This document shows, in pieces, positions 1 through 8,698 of a DNA stretch of 64,000 nucleotides (its first letter is position 1; each line of letters opens with the position of its first letter). Under the pieces are notes generated by a model, which did not search any database, was not told the DNA's origin, and saw only the letters and a program-made list of their open reading frames with translations. The translations under genes were made by a program, and so were the position numbers. Origin of the DNA: DSQK01 sp964550175 (GTDB lineage Archaea; Nanobdellota; Nanobdellia; Woesearchaeales; ARS49); assembly GCA_964550175.1 (NCBI GenBank), contig CAZJXP010000001.1:62001-126000 (forward strand). The letters are read 5' to 3'.

Positions 1-722
1 GTGACTCCCTTGAGCGGGTTGACGATCTGCGCTGTCTTCAATTGGCTCGACGAGCCCTGCGTTAAGGTGTATTCATAATTAATCTTGAGGATCGGGGTGT
101 TGAGGATGCCTTCGATGTCACCCGTTGTTATGCCTAGGTGCAAGTCGTCTTCGACCGTGCTGCCCTTGGCCAATGGCTTGCTGATGTCCTTGGTGACGAG
201 AACGACGTTCTGCTTGTCCTTGTTGACGCCAGATAATTCGTAGTTCGTGACGCGGATGTTGCTGATAAAGTTCGCAACGGAGTCGAGGATGACCTTGGTC
301 GTGAAGGAGTCGCGCTTGAAGTTGAACGGCTGATTGTAGGTCGTGGTGATTTTGAACGTGTTGCCCTGGCTGTTGATGGTGTTGGTGATGCTCACGGGCT
401 TGATGTTCGCCGTCGGAACCGTGATGGTGCAGACATCATCTTCCGTGCAGGTCTTTTGCAATAACGTGCTTCCCGGAACGGAGCCTGAGCAAACGCCGCA
501 GTCTGAGGCGCACGAGCATTCGTTTTCGGCCTGATCGCACTTGCCGTTGCCGCAGGCGCCCGGAATCGGGGTTCGGATGCATTTGTTGTCGATGCAATTG
601 CTTGTGTAGCCTGCTTTAGTACAGTCCGGGCTGGTTTCGCACTCCTTTTTGCCGCAGCCGGCTAAGAAAATCGCGATAGAAATTATTGCAATGAATAGAA
701 GTATTTTGACGCTCTTTTTCAT
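1..722 (-). CDS. Secreted cysteine-rich lipoprotein, C-terminus cut by window edge
   Basis: The reading frame runs from the ATG at 722 off the left edge, so only about 240 N-terminal residues are visible. The first 23 residues form a lipoprotein signal (hydrophobic stretch, then FLAGC), followed by a region rich in CxxxxxC/CGNGKCD-type cysteines (about residues 24-80). The rest resembles a beta-rich extracellular domain. A box reading CTTTTTATAC in the minus direction ends about 30 nt upstream, which fits a leaderless start. It is probably anchored outside the membrane. I do not recognise the family. Confidence 0.75.
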   Translation of the reverse strand, partial: MKKSVKILLFIAIISIAIFLAGCGKKECETSPDCTKAGYTSNCIDNKCIRTPIPGACGNGKCDQAENECSCASDCGVCSGSVPGSTLLQKTCTEDDVCTITVPTANIKPVSITNTINSQGNTFKITTTYNQPFNFKRDSFTTKVILDSVANFISNIRVTNYELSGVNKDKQNVVLVTKDISKPLAKGSTVEDDLHLGITTGDIEGILNTPILKINYEYTLTQGSSSQLKTAQIVNPLKGV

Positions 723-754
723 ATAGGGTCCGATTGAAAGGCAGTATAAAAAGA

Positions 755-976
755 TTACCTAACCATCTCGAATTCTCGCACGACAATAGCAGCGAACACG
801 ATGAAGATGAACGCGCCAGCAAGTATTCGGTACATTCCTGCCGTGAAGTCCGCGATAAACACGGTGTAGAGGCCCCAGGCCATCAATGCCGTGCCGAGCC
901 AGAGGAACTTGTCCATGACTAGCTTCATGACATCGAACTCTTCGCTCGAGGATAATCGTCGTTTTGATTTTGCCAT
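755..976 (-). CDS. Small two-helix membrane protein
   Basis: The protein has 73 residues: a basic N-terminus (MAKSKRRLSSSEEF), then two predicted membrane helices at about residues 24-42 and 46-66. It starts one base past the stop of the pilin-like gene, so the two are probably co-transcribed. The family is not recognised; the location suggests an envelope or pilus accessory role, which is inference. Confidence 0.7.
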   Translation of the reverse strand: MAKSKRRLSSSEEFDVMKLVMDKFLWLGTALMAWGLYTVFIADFTAGMYRILAGAFIFIVFAAIVVREFEMVR

Positions 977-977
977 T

Positions 978-1601
978 TTAACTTAACACCACGAAGAACT
1001 GCTTGCTTTGGTAGGGAGTAAACGTTCCCTGACCGACGCAGTCGTTGCTGTCGCTGTCCTTCGAGATCTGGAAGTCCATCGCGTATGTGTCCGGGTTCGC
1101 CTTCGCGATCTGGACGGTGATGGGGAAGACGCCGACTTCGTTGTTCTTGATGTCGACTTCGTCGAACATCTGGAACCAGGTTGAGTCGGAGTTTGCGGGA
1201 GTCTCGCCGTTCGCGTTCTTTCCGCCAACGATGACGTTGTTCACGCCAGGGCAGGTGTTCTCCGGCTTCAATGCGCGGATGCACTTGACGGCTAATCGGT
1301 AGCAAACAGAATCCTTTTCTGTCGCGGGATTACTGGCGGTGTTCTTGATTCCAATGTAGAACGCTTCCTTCTTTCCGATGCCAGCTTGTAATTCTGCACG
1401 GTCGAACACTAATAAGTCGCCGGATTCCTTGATCTTGTTGATCAATTGGTCCTGAATTTCAGCGTTCACTTGCGTGAATTGCTTGGTGAGTCCGCCGAAC
1501 TGGCTACGGATGAATCCGATGCCGAGCCCTAAGATGGTGATTGCTAGGATAAGAACGACTATTGCGTTGATGGACAGCTCTAACGCTGCCTTTCTGTTCA
1601 T
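978..1601 (-). CDS. Type IV pilin/archaellin-like secreted protein
   Basis: The protein has 207 residues. Its N-terminus is a short basic segment (MNRKAALEL) followed directly by a long hydrophobic helix (residues about 10-34), as in archaeal class III signal peptides cleaved by prepilin peptidase. The rest looks like a soluble beta-rich domain with several Cys. A GTG lies one codon upstream, but AGAGGTG eight bases before the ATG at 1601 supports this start. A TTTATAAA box at 1643-1650 places transcription start near 1620, so this gene has a real leader, unlike most neighbours. The assembly machinery is not in the window. Confidence 0.7.
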   Translation of the reverse strand: MNRKAALELSINAIVVLILAITILGLGIGFIRSQFGGLTKQFTQVNAEIQDQLINKIKESGDLLVFDRAELQAGIGKKEAFYIGIKNTASNPATEKDSVCYRLAVKCIRALKPENTCPGVNNVIVGGKNANGETPANSDSTWFQMFDEVDIKNNEVGVFPITVQIAKANPDTYAMDFQISKDSDSNDCVGQGTFTPYQSKQFFVVLS

Positions 1602-1724
1602 CACTTGTGCACCTCTTTCTATCCACTCTTGAGCATCCCTCGTTTATAAAGGTATTGTCAGGGATAATGATGGAAAATGAGATTATTCTGCGTGTTTCAA
1701 CGACGACTTACTGACGACGCTACA

Positions 1725-1766
1725 ATCAGGACAGAGTCCTGATGTACACGAGGACAAAGTCCTCGT
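1725..1766. repeat. Two tandem perfect hairpins in intergenic DNA
   Basis: Two near-identical palindromes follow each other: 1725-1743 (8-bp arms, loop AGA) and 1748-1766 (8-bp arms, loop AAA). Both centre on AGGACARAGTCCT. They lie in the 250-bp divergent gap between the pilin-like gene and the next plus-strand gene. Apart from the hairpins, the gap holds the two promoters and nothing else I can identify. Confidence 0.6.
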
Positions 1767-1852
1767 TGTACCAATATCATCAGCACTCAGGTGGCTGGGA
1801 AGCGGGTTGACTACGGGTTAACATTATATAGCACTCTTTCTTCTCTCCCCCT

Positions 1853-2278
1853 ATGAGAAGCGTCATATTTTCAGGGCTTGCGGTTGTGGTGGTTGGCAGC
1901 TCATTAGGGCTCGGAGTGTATTTCGCCAAGTCGTTCGACAAACACCTAGCTCAAAAGAAGGCTCAACCTGCGCCTCAACAGCAATCACTCTCTCGAAACG
2001 AGCTGTCGGAGCATCTCAACAACGCGGTCAAAGCGCTCAACTATGAATATTCAGAACGAGAGATCTATTTTTACGGGCTTGAACTGCCCTGCGTCAGGAA
2101 CGCCTATCCTCGTCTCGCGCGCTCTGAACTTGAAGTCACGTTAGGACATTTTCCGTCTGATTCACAAGAACAGCGCGTGCGCGCGGTCTACGAACGACTG
2201 CCGGACGAACAGTGCGTGTCGCACCCGTTCGAACGCGAGCAGAAAGAACTGCGCGACATACGAGATAGTCTGAAATAA
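1853..2278 (+). CDS. Membrane-anchored protein of unknown function
   Basis: The protein has 141 residues. One N-terminal membrane helix (about residues 5-26) is followed by a charged, mostly helical exterior domain with two cysteines (C80 and C129, approximately). An ATTATATA box begins 30 nt upstream of the ATG, so the mRNA is probably leaderless. Its stop abuts the convergent dus stop with no gap. No family recognised. Confidence 0.7.
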   Translation: MRSVIFSGLAVVVVGSSLGLGVYFAKSFDKHLAQKKAQPAPQQQSLSRNELSEHLNNAVKALNYEYSEREIYFYGLELPCVRNAYPRLARSELEVTLGHFPSDSQEQRVRAVYERLPDEQCVSHPFEREQKELRDIRDSLK

Positions 2279-3220
2279 TTATTGATGCGCGCTCAACGCG
2301 GCGTCAAGTTCTTTTTGCGTCTTGCATTTCGAAATCTTGTTTCTCAACACGTTTCCGCCTTTGACGGACTTCGTGAACCACATCGCATGCTGTTGTATTG
2401 TGGTGAATGAGAGTTCATATTTTTTTGCGAGCGCGAAGAATTCGGTGAACAATGACAGTCGGTCAACCTGGTCGTACGTTCCTTTCTCGAGAAAATCATT
2501 AATTTGCTTGAACAAGTACGGGTTGCCCATCGCGCCGCGGGCGATGAGGATTGCGTCAACGCCGGATTCTTCTAATCTTTGCTTGAACACTTCGGGCGTA
2601 AACACGTCGCCGTTGCCGATGACGGGAATGTTGACGGCGTCTTTCACTTCCTTGATGATGTTCCAATCTGCTGTTCCGGAATAGCCCTGCTTGGCTGTGC
2701 GTCCGTGCACCGCGATTGCGGCTGCCCCGGCATCTTCCGCCAGCTTCGCGACTTCGACCGCGTTGATGTGCTTCTCGTCAACGCCGGCGCGAATCTTGAG
2801 CGTGATGGGCTTTGAAACAGAAGAAACGAGCTTGTTGATGAAAGACGCGATGCCTTCCGGGTTGCGGAGCATCTCCGAGCCTGCGCCGACCTTGATGACT
2901 TTCCACGCCGGACAGCCACAATTCACATCGATGACGTCGAACTTCGACTCAACTAATCTTGCGGCGTCAACGACGTCTTGCACGGAGCTACCGAACAACT
3001 GCACGGCGACGGGCTTTTCGCTCGGATCCGTCTGCAGCATCTTCTTTGTCAGCGGATTATCCCGCACAATGGCTGTGCCGTTGAGAAATTCCGTGCACGT
3101 CATCCCTGCGCCGTACTTCTTGCACAACGCGCGAAACGCGACATCCGTGACTCCTGCCATCGGACTCAGGAGCGCGGGACTGGAGAGTTTCGGGAATTTC
3201 ATGCGCTTGTTTTCAGGCAT
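2279..3220 (-). CDS. dus: tRNA-dihydrouridine synthase
   Basis: This FMN-dependent enzyme reduces uridine to dihydrouridine in tRNA. The 313 residues show the family signatures in order: the FMN-binding SPMAGVTDVAFR near the N-terminus, VQLFGSS, the catalytic-loop NCGCPAWKV with the active cysteine, LKIRAG, VHGRTAKQGYSG and IGNGDVF. Length is normal for a Dus protein. Start choice: ATG at 3220; a second ATG six codons later is also possible. Which Dus subfamily it belongs to cannot be told by eye. Confidence 0.93.
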   Translation of the reverse strand: MPENKRMKFPKLSSPALLSPMAGVTDVAFRALCKKYGAGMTCTEFLNGTAIVRDNPLTKKMLQTDPSEKPVAVQLFGSSVQDVVDAARLVESKFDVIDVNCGCPAWKVIKVGAGSEMLRNPEGIASFINKLVSSVSKPITLKIRAGVDEKHINAVEVAKLAEDAGAAAIAVHGRTAKQGYSGTADWNIIKEVKDAVNIPVIGNGDVFTPEVFKQRLEESGVDAILIARGAMGNPYLFKQINDFLEKGTYDQVDRLSLFTEFFALAKKYELSFTTIQQHAMWFTKSVKGGNVLRNKISKCKTQKELDAALSAHQ

Positions 3221-3255
3221 AACCTTTATAAAACATCCCCTGTGACTTCAAGTCG

Positions 3256-3732
3256 GTGAAGACAATGTTTGAACAACGTGGATCGCTCGAAGAGCTCTCA
3301 TATTATTTTGTGCCCGACTGCATGAGCAAAAGTCTGCAGCCAGCTTACCGACAAGAGGTGCTCGAACAGCTGAAACAGCTTACCGCGCTCATCCCTCACG
3401 AAAAATACCAATCTAAAGCGCAAGGGTATCTTGAGATAATGGCTAGCCTGGCCCGCTCAAAAGAACTCCGACTAGCGTTTCCGCGGCCGAACAAAGAGGA
3501 CTCGGCCGCCCTCGCCGAGCTCATCAACGCCTATCGAGTGACCCGCGACCGAGAATCGTTCTCATCCTATCTATGGAATGAATTCACCGGCGTCCAACAG
3601 ACCCAAGGAAAAATCCGGGCAGAAGCCGGCACTGAGCGCGCGTTGAGCTCGTCAGGACTTTCTTCAGGGCTGCGCCAAATAAGCGATCTGAGAATGCATC
3701 GTCGCGGACGAATGATCGCAAACGAAGACTAG
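3256..3732 (+). CDS. Hypothetical protein, probable leaderless GTG start
   Basis: The predicted protein has 158 residues, is helical and charged, and belongs to no family I recognise. Two in-frame starts exist: GTG at 3256 and ATG at 3265. The TTTATAAA box begins at 3225, exactly 31 nt before the GTG, matching the leaderless spacing seen throughout the window, so I prefer GTG. The stop overlaps the convergent channel gene by four bases. Confidence 0.7.
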   Translation: MKTMFEQRGSLEELSYYFVPDCMSKSLQPAYRQEVLEQLKQLTALIPHEKYQSKAQGYLEIMASLARSKELRLAFPRPNKEDSAALAELINAYRVTRDRESFSSYLWNEFTGVQQTQGKIRAEAGTERALSSSGLSSGLRQISDLRMHRRGRMIANED

Positions 3733-4016
3733 AACCGCTCTATTCTTTGCCTGAACGCGGAGCGCGCCATCACGTTAACGGAGTAGAGCGCCAATCCCAC
3801 CGCGATGAACGCATAAAACACAGAGATAATCTTTCCAGCATCGGTCTTCGGCGCGATGTCGCCGTAACCCACGGTCATCATCGTGTGGTCGGCGAAGTAA
3901 AACGAATCAATCCAGGACCAGTGTTCTAGGAAGTGGAACAATAGCGTTCCGAACACCAATAATATCACGAGAGTTGAAAGGCAGATGATGAGCAACGACT
4001 GTTCTTTTTGGCGCAT
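3729..4016 (-). CDS. Minimal potassium-channel pore protein
   Basis: The protein has 95 residues: an outer helix (about 8-29), a pore helix with the K+ selectivity filter TVGYGD at 48-53, and an inner helix (about 62-84) with a basic tail. This is the bare two-helix pore module that assembles as a tetramer. It has no voltage sensor and no RCK domain, so gating must come from elsewhere or be absent. An AT-rich box (ATTTAAATA) lies about 30 nt upstream. Confidence 0.9.
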   Translation of the reverse strand: MRQKEQSLLIICLSTLVILLVFGTLLFHFLEHWSWIDSFYFADHTMMTVGYGDIAPKTDAGKIISVFYAFIAVGLALYSVNVMARSAFRQRIERF

Positions 4017-4105
4017 GCATTTTCAACTCCGTTTTTATTTAAATAGGTTGCGGATTTGAGAATTCCTTCATAACGTTTATAAACGCATTTTTGACCGTTT
4101 TAGAG

Positions 4106-5272
4106 ATGAAATTGCCGAATCCGCTCGACAACAAATTGATGTGGTGCGAGTCCAAGCGCATACTGAGCGATACGGGAATCAGGCAGGCGATTGACGCGGG
4201 GCTGTGGCTCATAAATCCGCCGCTCAATCCTGCTGATGGGAAGCGCATCCAGCCGGCAACGTTGGACGTCTGCATTGACCACGTGGAAGGGTCTGAACCT
4301 ATCTGTCCTGGCTTTGACATCCCCTATAATTTTCGCTCCACGCTCACCTTGGCGCCGCGCGCGGTGAGCACGGTGTGCATGACTGAAAGCATCAACGCCG
4401 CGTCCTTTGACGTCGGCCGGTTCTTGGCGCCTTCAGTTGAGGCGCGTTCGAGCGTGCGGCGTTTGGGCGGGTTCGCAGCGAAATGCGGAGCGTATTTCAC
4501 CGGACATGATATCGAGCTCGGCAATTTCGGCGTCAACCCAATCGTGTTCAAAAAGGGAGAGCGCGTGGCACAACTATTCATCCAAGTGCGCCCTTATTCG
4601 GATTATGACGCCTGCGGCGAAGTCATTCCTGAGCTACATGAGCTCGGCGAAAAGGTGCGCTCATTGGATATGGGCGTTGAAATCAAGGAAAACCAGCATC
4701 TCAAGGACTTAGTCAAAGACGGCCATTTGGGAATTACGCCTTCGCTGGAATGCTCTCTCGGCATGATAAAGGTGCACGCCGGCGACGTCGCATACCGGTT
4801 CAAGCAGATGGATGAGATTGATTTCAGCAATCGCGACAAATACGGCGATGACTGCCAAGAGCAAATAGACATCCGCAATGGCTATCAGGTCAAGCCGTTC
4901 GAGCACATCATTGTGCCGACGCGCGAATCGTTGAAGCTCTCGCCGAACGTCGGCATCCGATTCTGGGACAGCCTTTGCGATTTCAGGATCAAGCAGAAAC
5001 ATATGGGCGGGTCTTGGAAAAAACGCAGCATTTCCTTGTCACAGAACGTCGAGCTGCTGAACATCACTGACGGATGGATTGACCCTGGCTATCAAGGAGG
5101 ATTTTCGCGACAGCCGAAATGGGTGACGGGCAGATGGATACATCCCGGGCAATGCATCGGATACGGGGCTGTGTTCTGGTTCCCGAACGGCGTCGGAAAA
5201 CAGTACGGCTCATCGGAACTTGGGTCGCAGTATCAAGGGCAGCAGAAAACCGCGTTCGCGAAACAGCCATAA
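4106..5272 (+). CDS. dcd: Two-domain dCTP deaminase/dUTPase-fold enzyme
   Basis: The protein has 388 residues, about twice the length of a single-domain dCTP deaminase. The N-terminal half has the family motifs ILSDTGIRQAI, IQPATLDVCI, VEARSSVRRLGG and KGERVAQLF. The C-terminal half repeats the fold (IDPGYQGGF, HPGQCIGYG, KQYG..QYQGQQ). This matches the long DCD form with tandem jelly-roll domains. It would supply dUMP or dUTP for thymidylate synthesis. The TTG at 4091 can be rejected: the TTTATAAA box at 4076 lies 30 nt before the ATG at 4106. Confidence 0.85.
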   Translation: MKLPNPLDNKLMWCESKRILSDTGIRQAIDAGLWLINPPLNPADGKRIQPATLDVCIDHVEGSEPICPGFDIPYNFRSTLTLAPRAVSTVCMTESINAASFDVGRFLAPSVEARSSVRRLGGFAAKCGAYFTGHDIELGNFGVNPIVFKKGERVAQLFIQVRPYSDYDACGEVIPELHELGEKVRSLDMGVEIKENQHLKDLVKDGHLGITPSLECSLGMIKVHAGDVAYRFKQMDEIDFSNRDKYGDDCQEQIDIRNGYQVKPFEHIIVPTRESLKLSPNVGIRFWDSLCDFRIKQKHMGGSWKKRSISLSQNVELLNITDGWIDPGYQGGFSRQPKWVTGRWIHPGQCIGYGAVFWFPNGVGKQYGSSELGSQYQGQQKTAFAKQP

Positions 5273-5304
5273 CATTTATAAAACGCCTGAAGGGGATTTT
5301 TGCC

Positions 5305-5670
5305 ATGGAACTTGAAATAATTGACTCGGAAAACGTAGTGACGCTCGAGCGTGACTTGGGCGTTTCCACCAACCAAATCATTCGACTGTTGCGGATAACC
5401 AAAGACTCCGCGGATGACATCAGAAACTCGTTGAACGAGCTTCGCAGCCGAACGACCAAAGATGATTACGCGAAAGCACTCCTTTCGATTGCGTACCAAT
5501 CCGGGCTGAGCAAAGAAAACCCGAAACAATCCGGTCGCGACATCCTCACCCTTTTCGTCGAAGCGTACAAAAAACATGATGCGGAACTGCTGCGTGAAGT
5601 TCTCTGGAAACGGCCGCAGTACCAAATGGACCGGGAAACAAATCTTCTCAAAATCATACAATACTTATGA
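5305..5670 (+). CDS. Hypothetical helical protein upstream of cupin
   Basis: The 121-residue protein is helical and charged. The open frame extends further upstream, but TTTATAAA at 5275-5282 sits 30 nt before the ATG at 5305, which fixes the leaderless start. Its stop overlaps the cupin start (ATGA), so the two are translationally coupled. No family recognised. Confidence 0.75.
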   Translation: MELEIIDSENVVTLERDLGVSTNQIIRLLRITKDSADDIRNSLNELRSRTTKDDYAKALLSIAYQSGLSKENPKQSGRDILTLFVEAYKKHDAELLREVLWKRPQYQMDRETNLLKIIQYL

Positions 5671-6110
5671 CAAATTTAGAACAGCGCACCATCATCATCC
5701 CTGGCGTCGAGAAGCTTTCGCTGCACAACAAGTCCAATGACTTGAAAGGACCAGTGTACGAATGGACGGATTTCACGTCCGGCGTCACTCGGCAGATAAA
5801 CGCGTTCTCGCGAAAAGCCGGAACGCTGTTCGGCGACCATTTTCACACCGGCAGGGACCCGGCGAAGAACCCCGAGTTATTCTTTGTTGTCTATGGCTCA
5901 TTCGACTTCTGGGCGTACGACAAGTTCAACGACAAACGAGGGACGGCAATATTGACTGCCGGAGACACCATCACCATCCATCCGCACATCCTGCACGGCT
6001 TCAAGGCGATTACCGATGTAGTTTACGTTGAGGCGCGCATCACCAAGTACGGCGAGATAAAGGACCAATTTAGCGCAGACGAATATACTCGGTATCAGAA
6101 ACCTTTATAA
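5667..6110 (+). CDS. Cupin-fold protein
   Basis: The protein has 147 residues. Cupin motif 1 is visible as GDHFHTG with a downstream PELFFVVYGSFDF, and motif 2 as GDTITIHPHILHGF. The paired histidines and glutamate could bind a metal. It resembles sugar-nucleotide epimerase or isomerase-type cupins, but the substrate cannot be inferred. It is coupled by ATGA to the preceding gene. Confidence 0.8.
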   Translation: MTNLEQRTIIIPGVEKLSLHNKSNDLKGPVYEWTDFTSGVTRQINAFSRKAGTLFGDHFHTGRDPAKNPELFFVVYGSFDFWAYDKFNDKRGTAILTAGDTITIHPHILHGFKAITDVVYVEARITKYGEIKDQFSADEYTRYQKPL

Positions 6111-6111
6111 A
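6104..6111 (+). promoter_or_regulatory. TATA box of ribosomal protein L10e gene (reference example)
   Basis: ACCTTTATAAA lies with its TTTATAAA core 31 nt before the ATG. This is the clearest example of the window-wide leaderless promoter: a BRE-like ACC, then the TATA core, then the start codon at the expected transcription start. Confidence 0.8.
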
Positions 6112-6134
6112 CCCCCACAGAGCGTTTCTTCAAT

Positions 6135-6713
6135 ATGGTCAGCCTACGAAAGTTCGTCGCATACCGAAGCCTGAAGCGGGCATACACCCGATTCTCCAAG
6201 TACAGCGCGAAGAACTATGTCCGAGCGCGACCCGTGTGCAAGGTCGTCCGATTCGACATGGGCGAGCAAAGAAGCGACTACCAGTACCATCTCCAGCTCA
6301 TCCCGACGCAAAAGATCGGCTTCCAGATCCGCGACAACGCAATCGAAAGCGCGCGACAGGGAGCGAACAGAGTATTGGAAGGCAAGCTCGGAAAGCTTGG
6401 CTACTTCCTGCGAACGAAGATTTACCCTCACCACATCATGCGAGAGAACCCGTTGGCCTCCGGCGCGGGAGCAGACCGAATGAGCACGGGAATGGCGCAC
6501 AACTACGGCAAGCCTATCGGCATCGCCGCGCAAGTGTTGCCGGGCAAGCCCGTCTTTGAAGTCTTCATCAACAAGGAAAACATCGAACTCGCGAAATTGG
6601 CGCTGAAGCGAGCGTCCTACAAGATTCCGTTCCACTACACCATTGTCGTTTCGGAAATCAAGCACCGCGCGGCCAAGAAATTGGCGGCCGAAAAGCACAA
6701 GGCAGCAGCGTAA
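6135..6713 (+). CDS. rpl10e: 50S ribosomal protein L10e (uL16 family)
   Basis: The protein has 192 residues. Hallmarks of archaeal L10e are present: RAYTRFSKYSAKNYV near the N-terminus, VRFDMG, FQIRDNAIESARQGANRVLE, the YPHHIMREN box and SGAGADRMSTGM followed by YGKPIG. It sits in the large subunit near the central protuberance and contacts 5S rRNA and the A-site region. A lysine/alanine-rich C-terminal tail is typical. It is transcribed alone. Confidence 0.96.
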   Translation: MVSLRKFVAYRSLKRAYTRFSKYSAKNYVRARPVCKVVRFDMGEQRSDYQYHLQLIPTQKIGFQIRDNAIESARQGANRVLEGKLGKLGYFLRTKIYPHHIMRENPLASGAGADRMSTGMAHNYGKPIGIAAQVLPGKPVFEVFINKENIELAKLALKRASYKIPFHYTIVVSEIKHRAAKKLAAEKHKAAA

Positions 6714-6757
6714 TTATTTCTCTTATTTGTTATCAGCAAAATTGATGAGATTGAGCT

Positions 6758-7165
6758 TTAAATCTGTCCCGAAATCATTCGGAACTTCTCTTGCCGGACC
6801 TTGTCCGCGTTCTGGATGAGCTCGACAACCATCCGCCCGAAACGCGCCCAACGGTCGAGGGCACGGTCGATCTCGTACAGTATTCTCACGTGGTCGTTGT
6901 TCATCATCGCGAAATGCATGTGCTTCCGTTCTTGGTCCGTTAGATAATTCTTCGCGATATGCTCATAGGCCGGATCGCCGACCATGGTCACGTCGCGCAA
7001 ATCCGCTCGTTTCTTGAGACTGTCGATCGCGTAAATACATTCCACCAACAAGTCACGCCCTTTCGAGCCAGCAAGCGTCAATTGGTCTGCGGCTTCCATC
7101 AAGTCCGGATTATTCAGCACGTGGTTAAGATTCGCTTGAATGATTTTAACGTCATTCTCTTTCAT
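6758..7165 (-). CDS. Hypothetical helical protein coupled to ProRS
   Basis: The protein has 135 residues, almost entirely predicted alpha-helical. The frame stays open further upstream inside proS, but the ATG at 7165 shares its A with the ProRS stop (TGATG), which is the natural coupled start. The body reads like a small four-helix protein. No family recognised. Co-expression with ProRS is supported by the overlap only. Confidence 0.75.
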   Translation of the reverse strand: MKENDVKIIQANLNHVLNNPDLMEAADQLTLAGSKGRDLLVECIYAIDSLKKRADLRDVTMVGDPAYEHIAKNYLTDQERKHMHFAMMNNDHVRILYEIDRALDRWARFGRMVVELIQNADKVRQEKFRMISGQI

Positions 7166-8607
7166 CAGTACGCCTTCGCGAAGTAAGTCATCGCGGTTGA
7201 TGGCTTGTTGCAGTTTACGCAGTTGTCCTTCGGCTTTTTCCCAAACGGCGTGCATCGCGAGCCTGCGCCGTCCGTCTTCGTGCGGATTTCATCCTCGCAA
7301 CTTGGTTCGCCACAGAATGGGATGAGAACAATTTTTCTTTCTTTGATATGGTGCTGTAATTCATCCATTGATTTAGCTTCGACCGTGTTGCCTTCGAGGA
7401 ACTTCTTCGCCTTCATGTACATGTCGTGCTGCATCTCATTCAGCAACGTCTTGACGTTGTCGTGGATGCCGCTTAATTTTGCAAATGATTTGATCTTTGT
7501 GTCTCGTCTAACAAGCACGGCTTCGCCTTTCGCAAGGTCTTTAGGACCGAGCTCGATTCGGACGGGAACGCCTTTCAATTCCCACTCGTTGAACTTCCAG
7601 CCCGGGCTGTAATCGTTGCGCTCGTCAAGATGGACTTCAATGTGGTGCGCTTCCAAGTCTGCCTTCATTTGGCGACACGCTTGTAACACTTGTTCGCGTG
7701 AATCGTCGAACAGAATAGGAACAATAACTGCCTGAATAGGCGCGACTCTCGGCGGCATGACCATCCCCTTATCGTCGCCGTGCACCATGACTGTAGCCCC
7801 GAGCAACCGCGTAGTGATTCCCCATGAATTGTACCACGGCGTGTGCTTCTTCTCGTCCGTGCCGAGGAATTGGACGTTGAACGCCTCCATAAATCCCTGG
7901 CCGAGGTGGTGCGACGTGCCCATCTGCAATGCCCGTCCGTCAGGCATCAAACCCTCCATCGTGATGGAGTACTTCGCGCCGGCGAACGTCTCTCTTTTCG
8001 TCTTCTTTCCGATGATGACCGGGATGGCGAGCAAATCTTTTACGAGAGTAACGTATTCGTCCATGAACGCGGCGACGTCCTTTTCGCATTCTTCTTCCGT
8101 CGCGTAGATGCAGTGGCCTTCCTGCCACAAGAACTCCCGCGTTCTCAGGAAGAGCCTCGTTTGGTTCGTTTCCCAACGCACGACCGAGCACCACTGGTTG
8201 ACTTTCAGCGGCAAATCGCGCCAGGAACGCACCCATTTCGAAAACGAGTCCGCGATGATGGTTTCGGAGGTTGGTCTAACTGCCAATCGTTCTTCCTCTT
8301 CGCCCTTGTTCGCGATCCAGGCGACTTCCGGCGCAAACCCCTCGGCGTGCTTGGCTTCCTTGTTGAAGAAACTTTCAGGGATGAACATTGGGAAATAGCA
8401 GTTCTTGACGCCGTGCTTCTTGATGACTGGATTGAAGTATTCCTGCAGGTGCTGCCACATCGCGTAGGCGTTCGGCCGCACGACCATGCAGCCCTTGATG
8501 GGCGAGTAATCTGCTAATTCTGCTTTGACGACGACCTCAGGATACCATTCCGCGAGGTTTTCCTTCTTAGAAGTCATTCCTAAGTTGTTTTCGTCCTTTT
8601 TTGCCAT
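7165..8607 (-). CDS. proS: Prolyl-tRNA synthetase, archaeal/eukaryotic type
   Basis: The enzyme charges tRNA-Pro. The 480 residues contain class II motif 1 and 2 regions (RPNAYAMWQHLQEYF, RPTSETI, VVRWE, FLRTREFLWQEGHCIY) and the HEGH-equivalent. An anticodon-binding domain follows. The C-terminal domain has cysteines in CGEPSCEDEI and CVNCNK and ends in AY, as in the ProRS form without a bacterial editing insertion. A palindromic TTTATAAA at 8630-8637 lies 30 nt upstream, giving a leaderless mRNA. Confidence 0.96.
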   Translation of the reverse strand: MAKKDENNLGMTSKKENLAEWYPEVVVKAELADYSPIKGCMVVRPNAYAMWQHLQEYFNPVIKKHGVKNCYFPMFIPESFFNKEAKHAEGFAPEVAWIANKGEEEERLAVRPTSETIIADSFSKWVRSWRDLPLKVNQWCSVVRWETNQTRLFLRTREFLWQEGHCIYATEEECEKDVAAFMDEYVTLVKDLLAIPVIIGKKTKRETFAGAKYSITMEGLMPDGRALQMGTSHHLGQGFMEAFNVQFLGTDEKKHTPWYNSWGITTRLLGATVMVHGDDKGMVMPPRVAPIQAVIVPILFDDSREQVLQACRQMKADLEAHHIEVHLDERNDYSPGWKFNEWELKGVPVRIELGPKDLAKGEAVLVRRDTKIKSFAKLSGIHDNVKTLLNEMQHDMYMKAKKFLEGNTVEAKSMDELQHHIKERKIVLIPFCGEPSCEDEIRTKTDGAGSRCTPFGKKPKDNCVNCNKPSTAMTYFAKAY

Positions 8608-8698
8608 GTGTCAAGAACGTCTGTATTTGTTTATAAACTTTCTCTCAAGCCACAGACGTGTCAACCGCTTTTTATACTCTGTTGCGCACTTATGCGCC

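Noticed and set aside
1725..1766. CRISPR repeat pair
   Set aside because: Only two palindromic units, four bases apart, with no spacer-sized gaps and no cas genes.
5119..5304. Upstream extension of the 121-residue gene
   Set aside because: It would overlap the dCTP deaminase gene; the TTTATAAA box at 5275 fixes the start at 5305.
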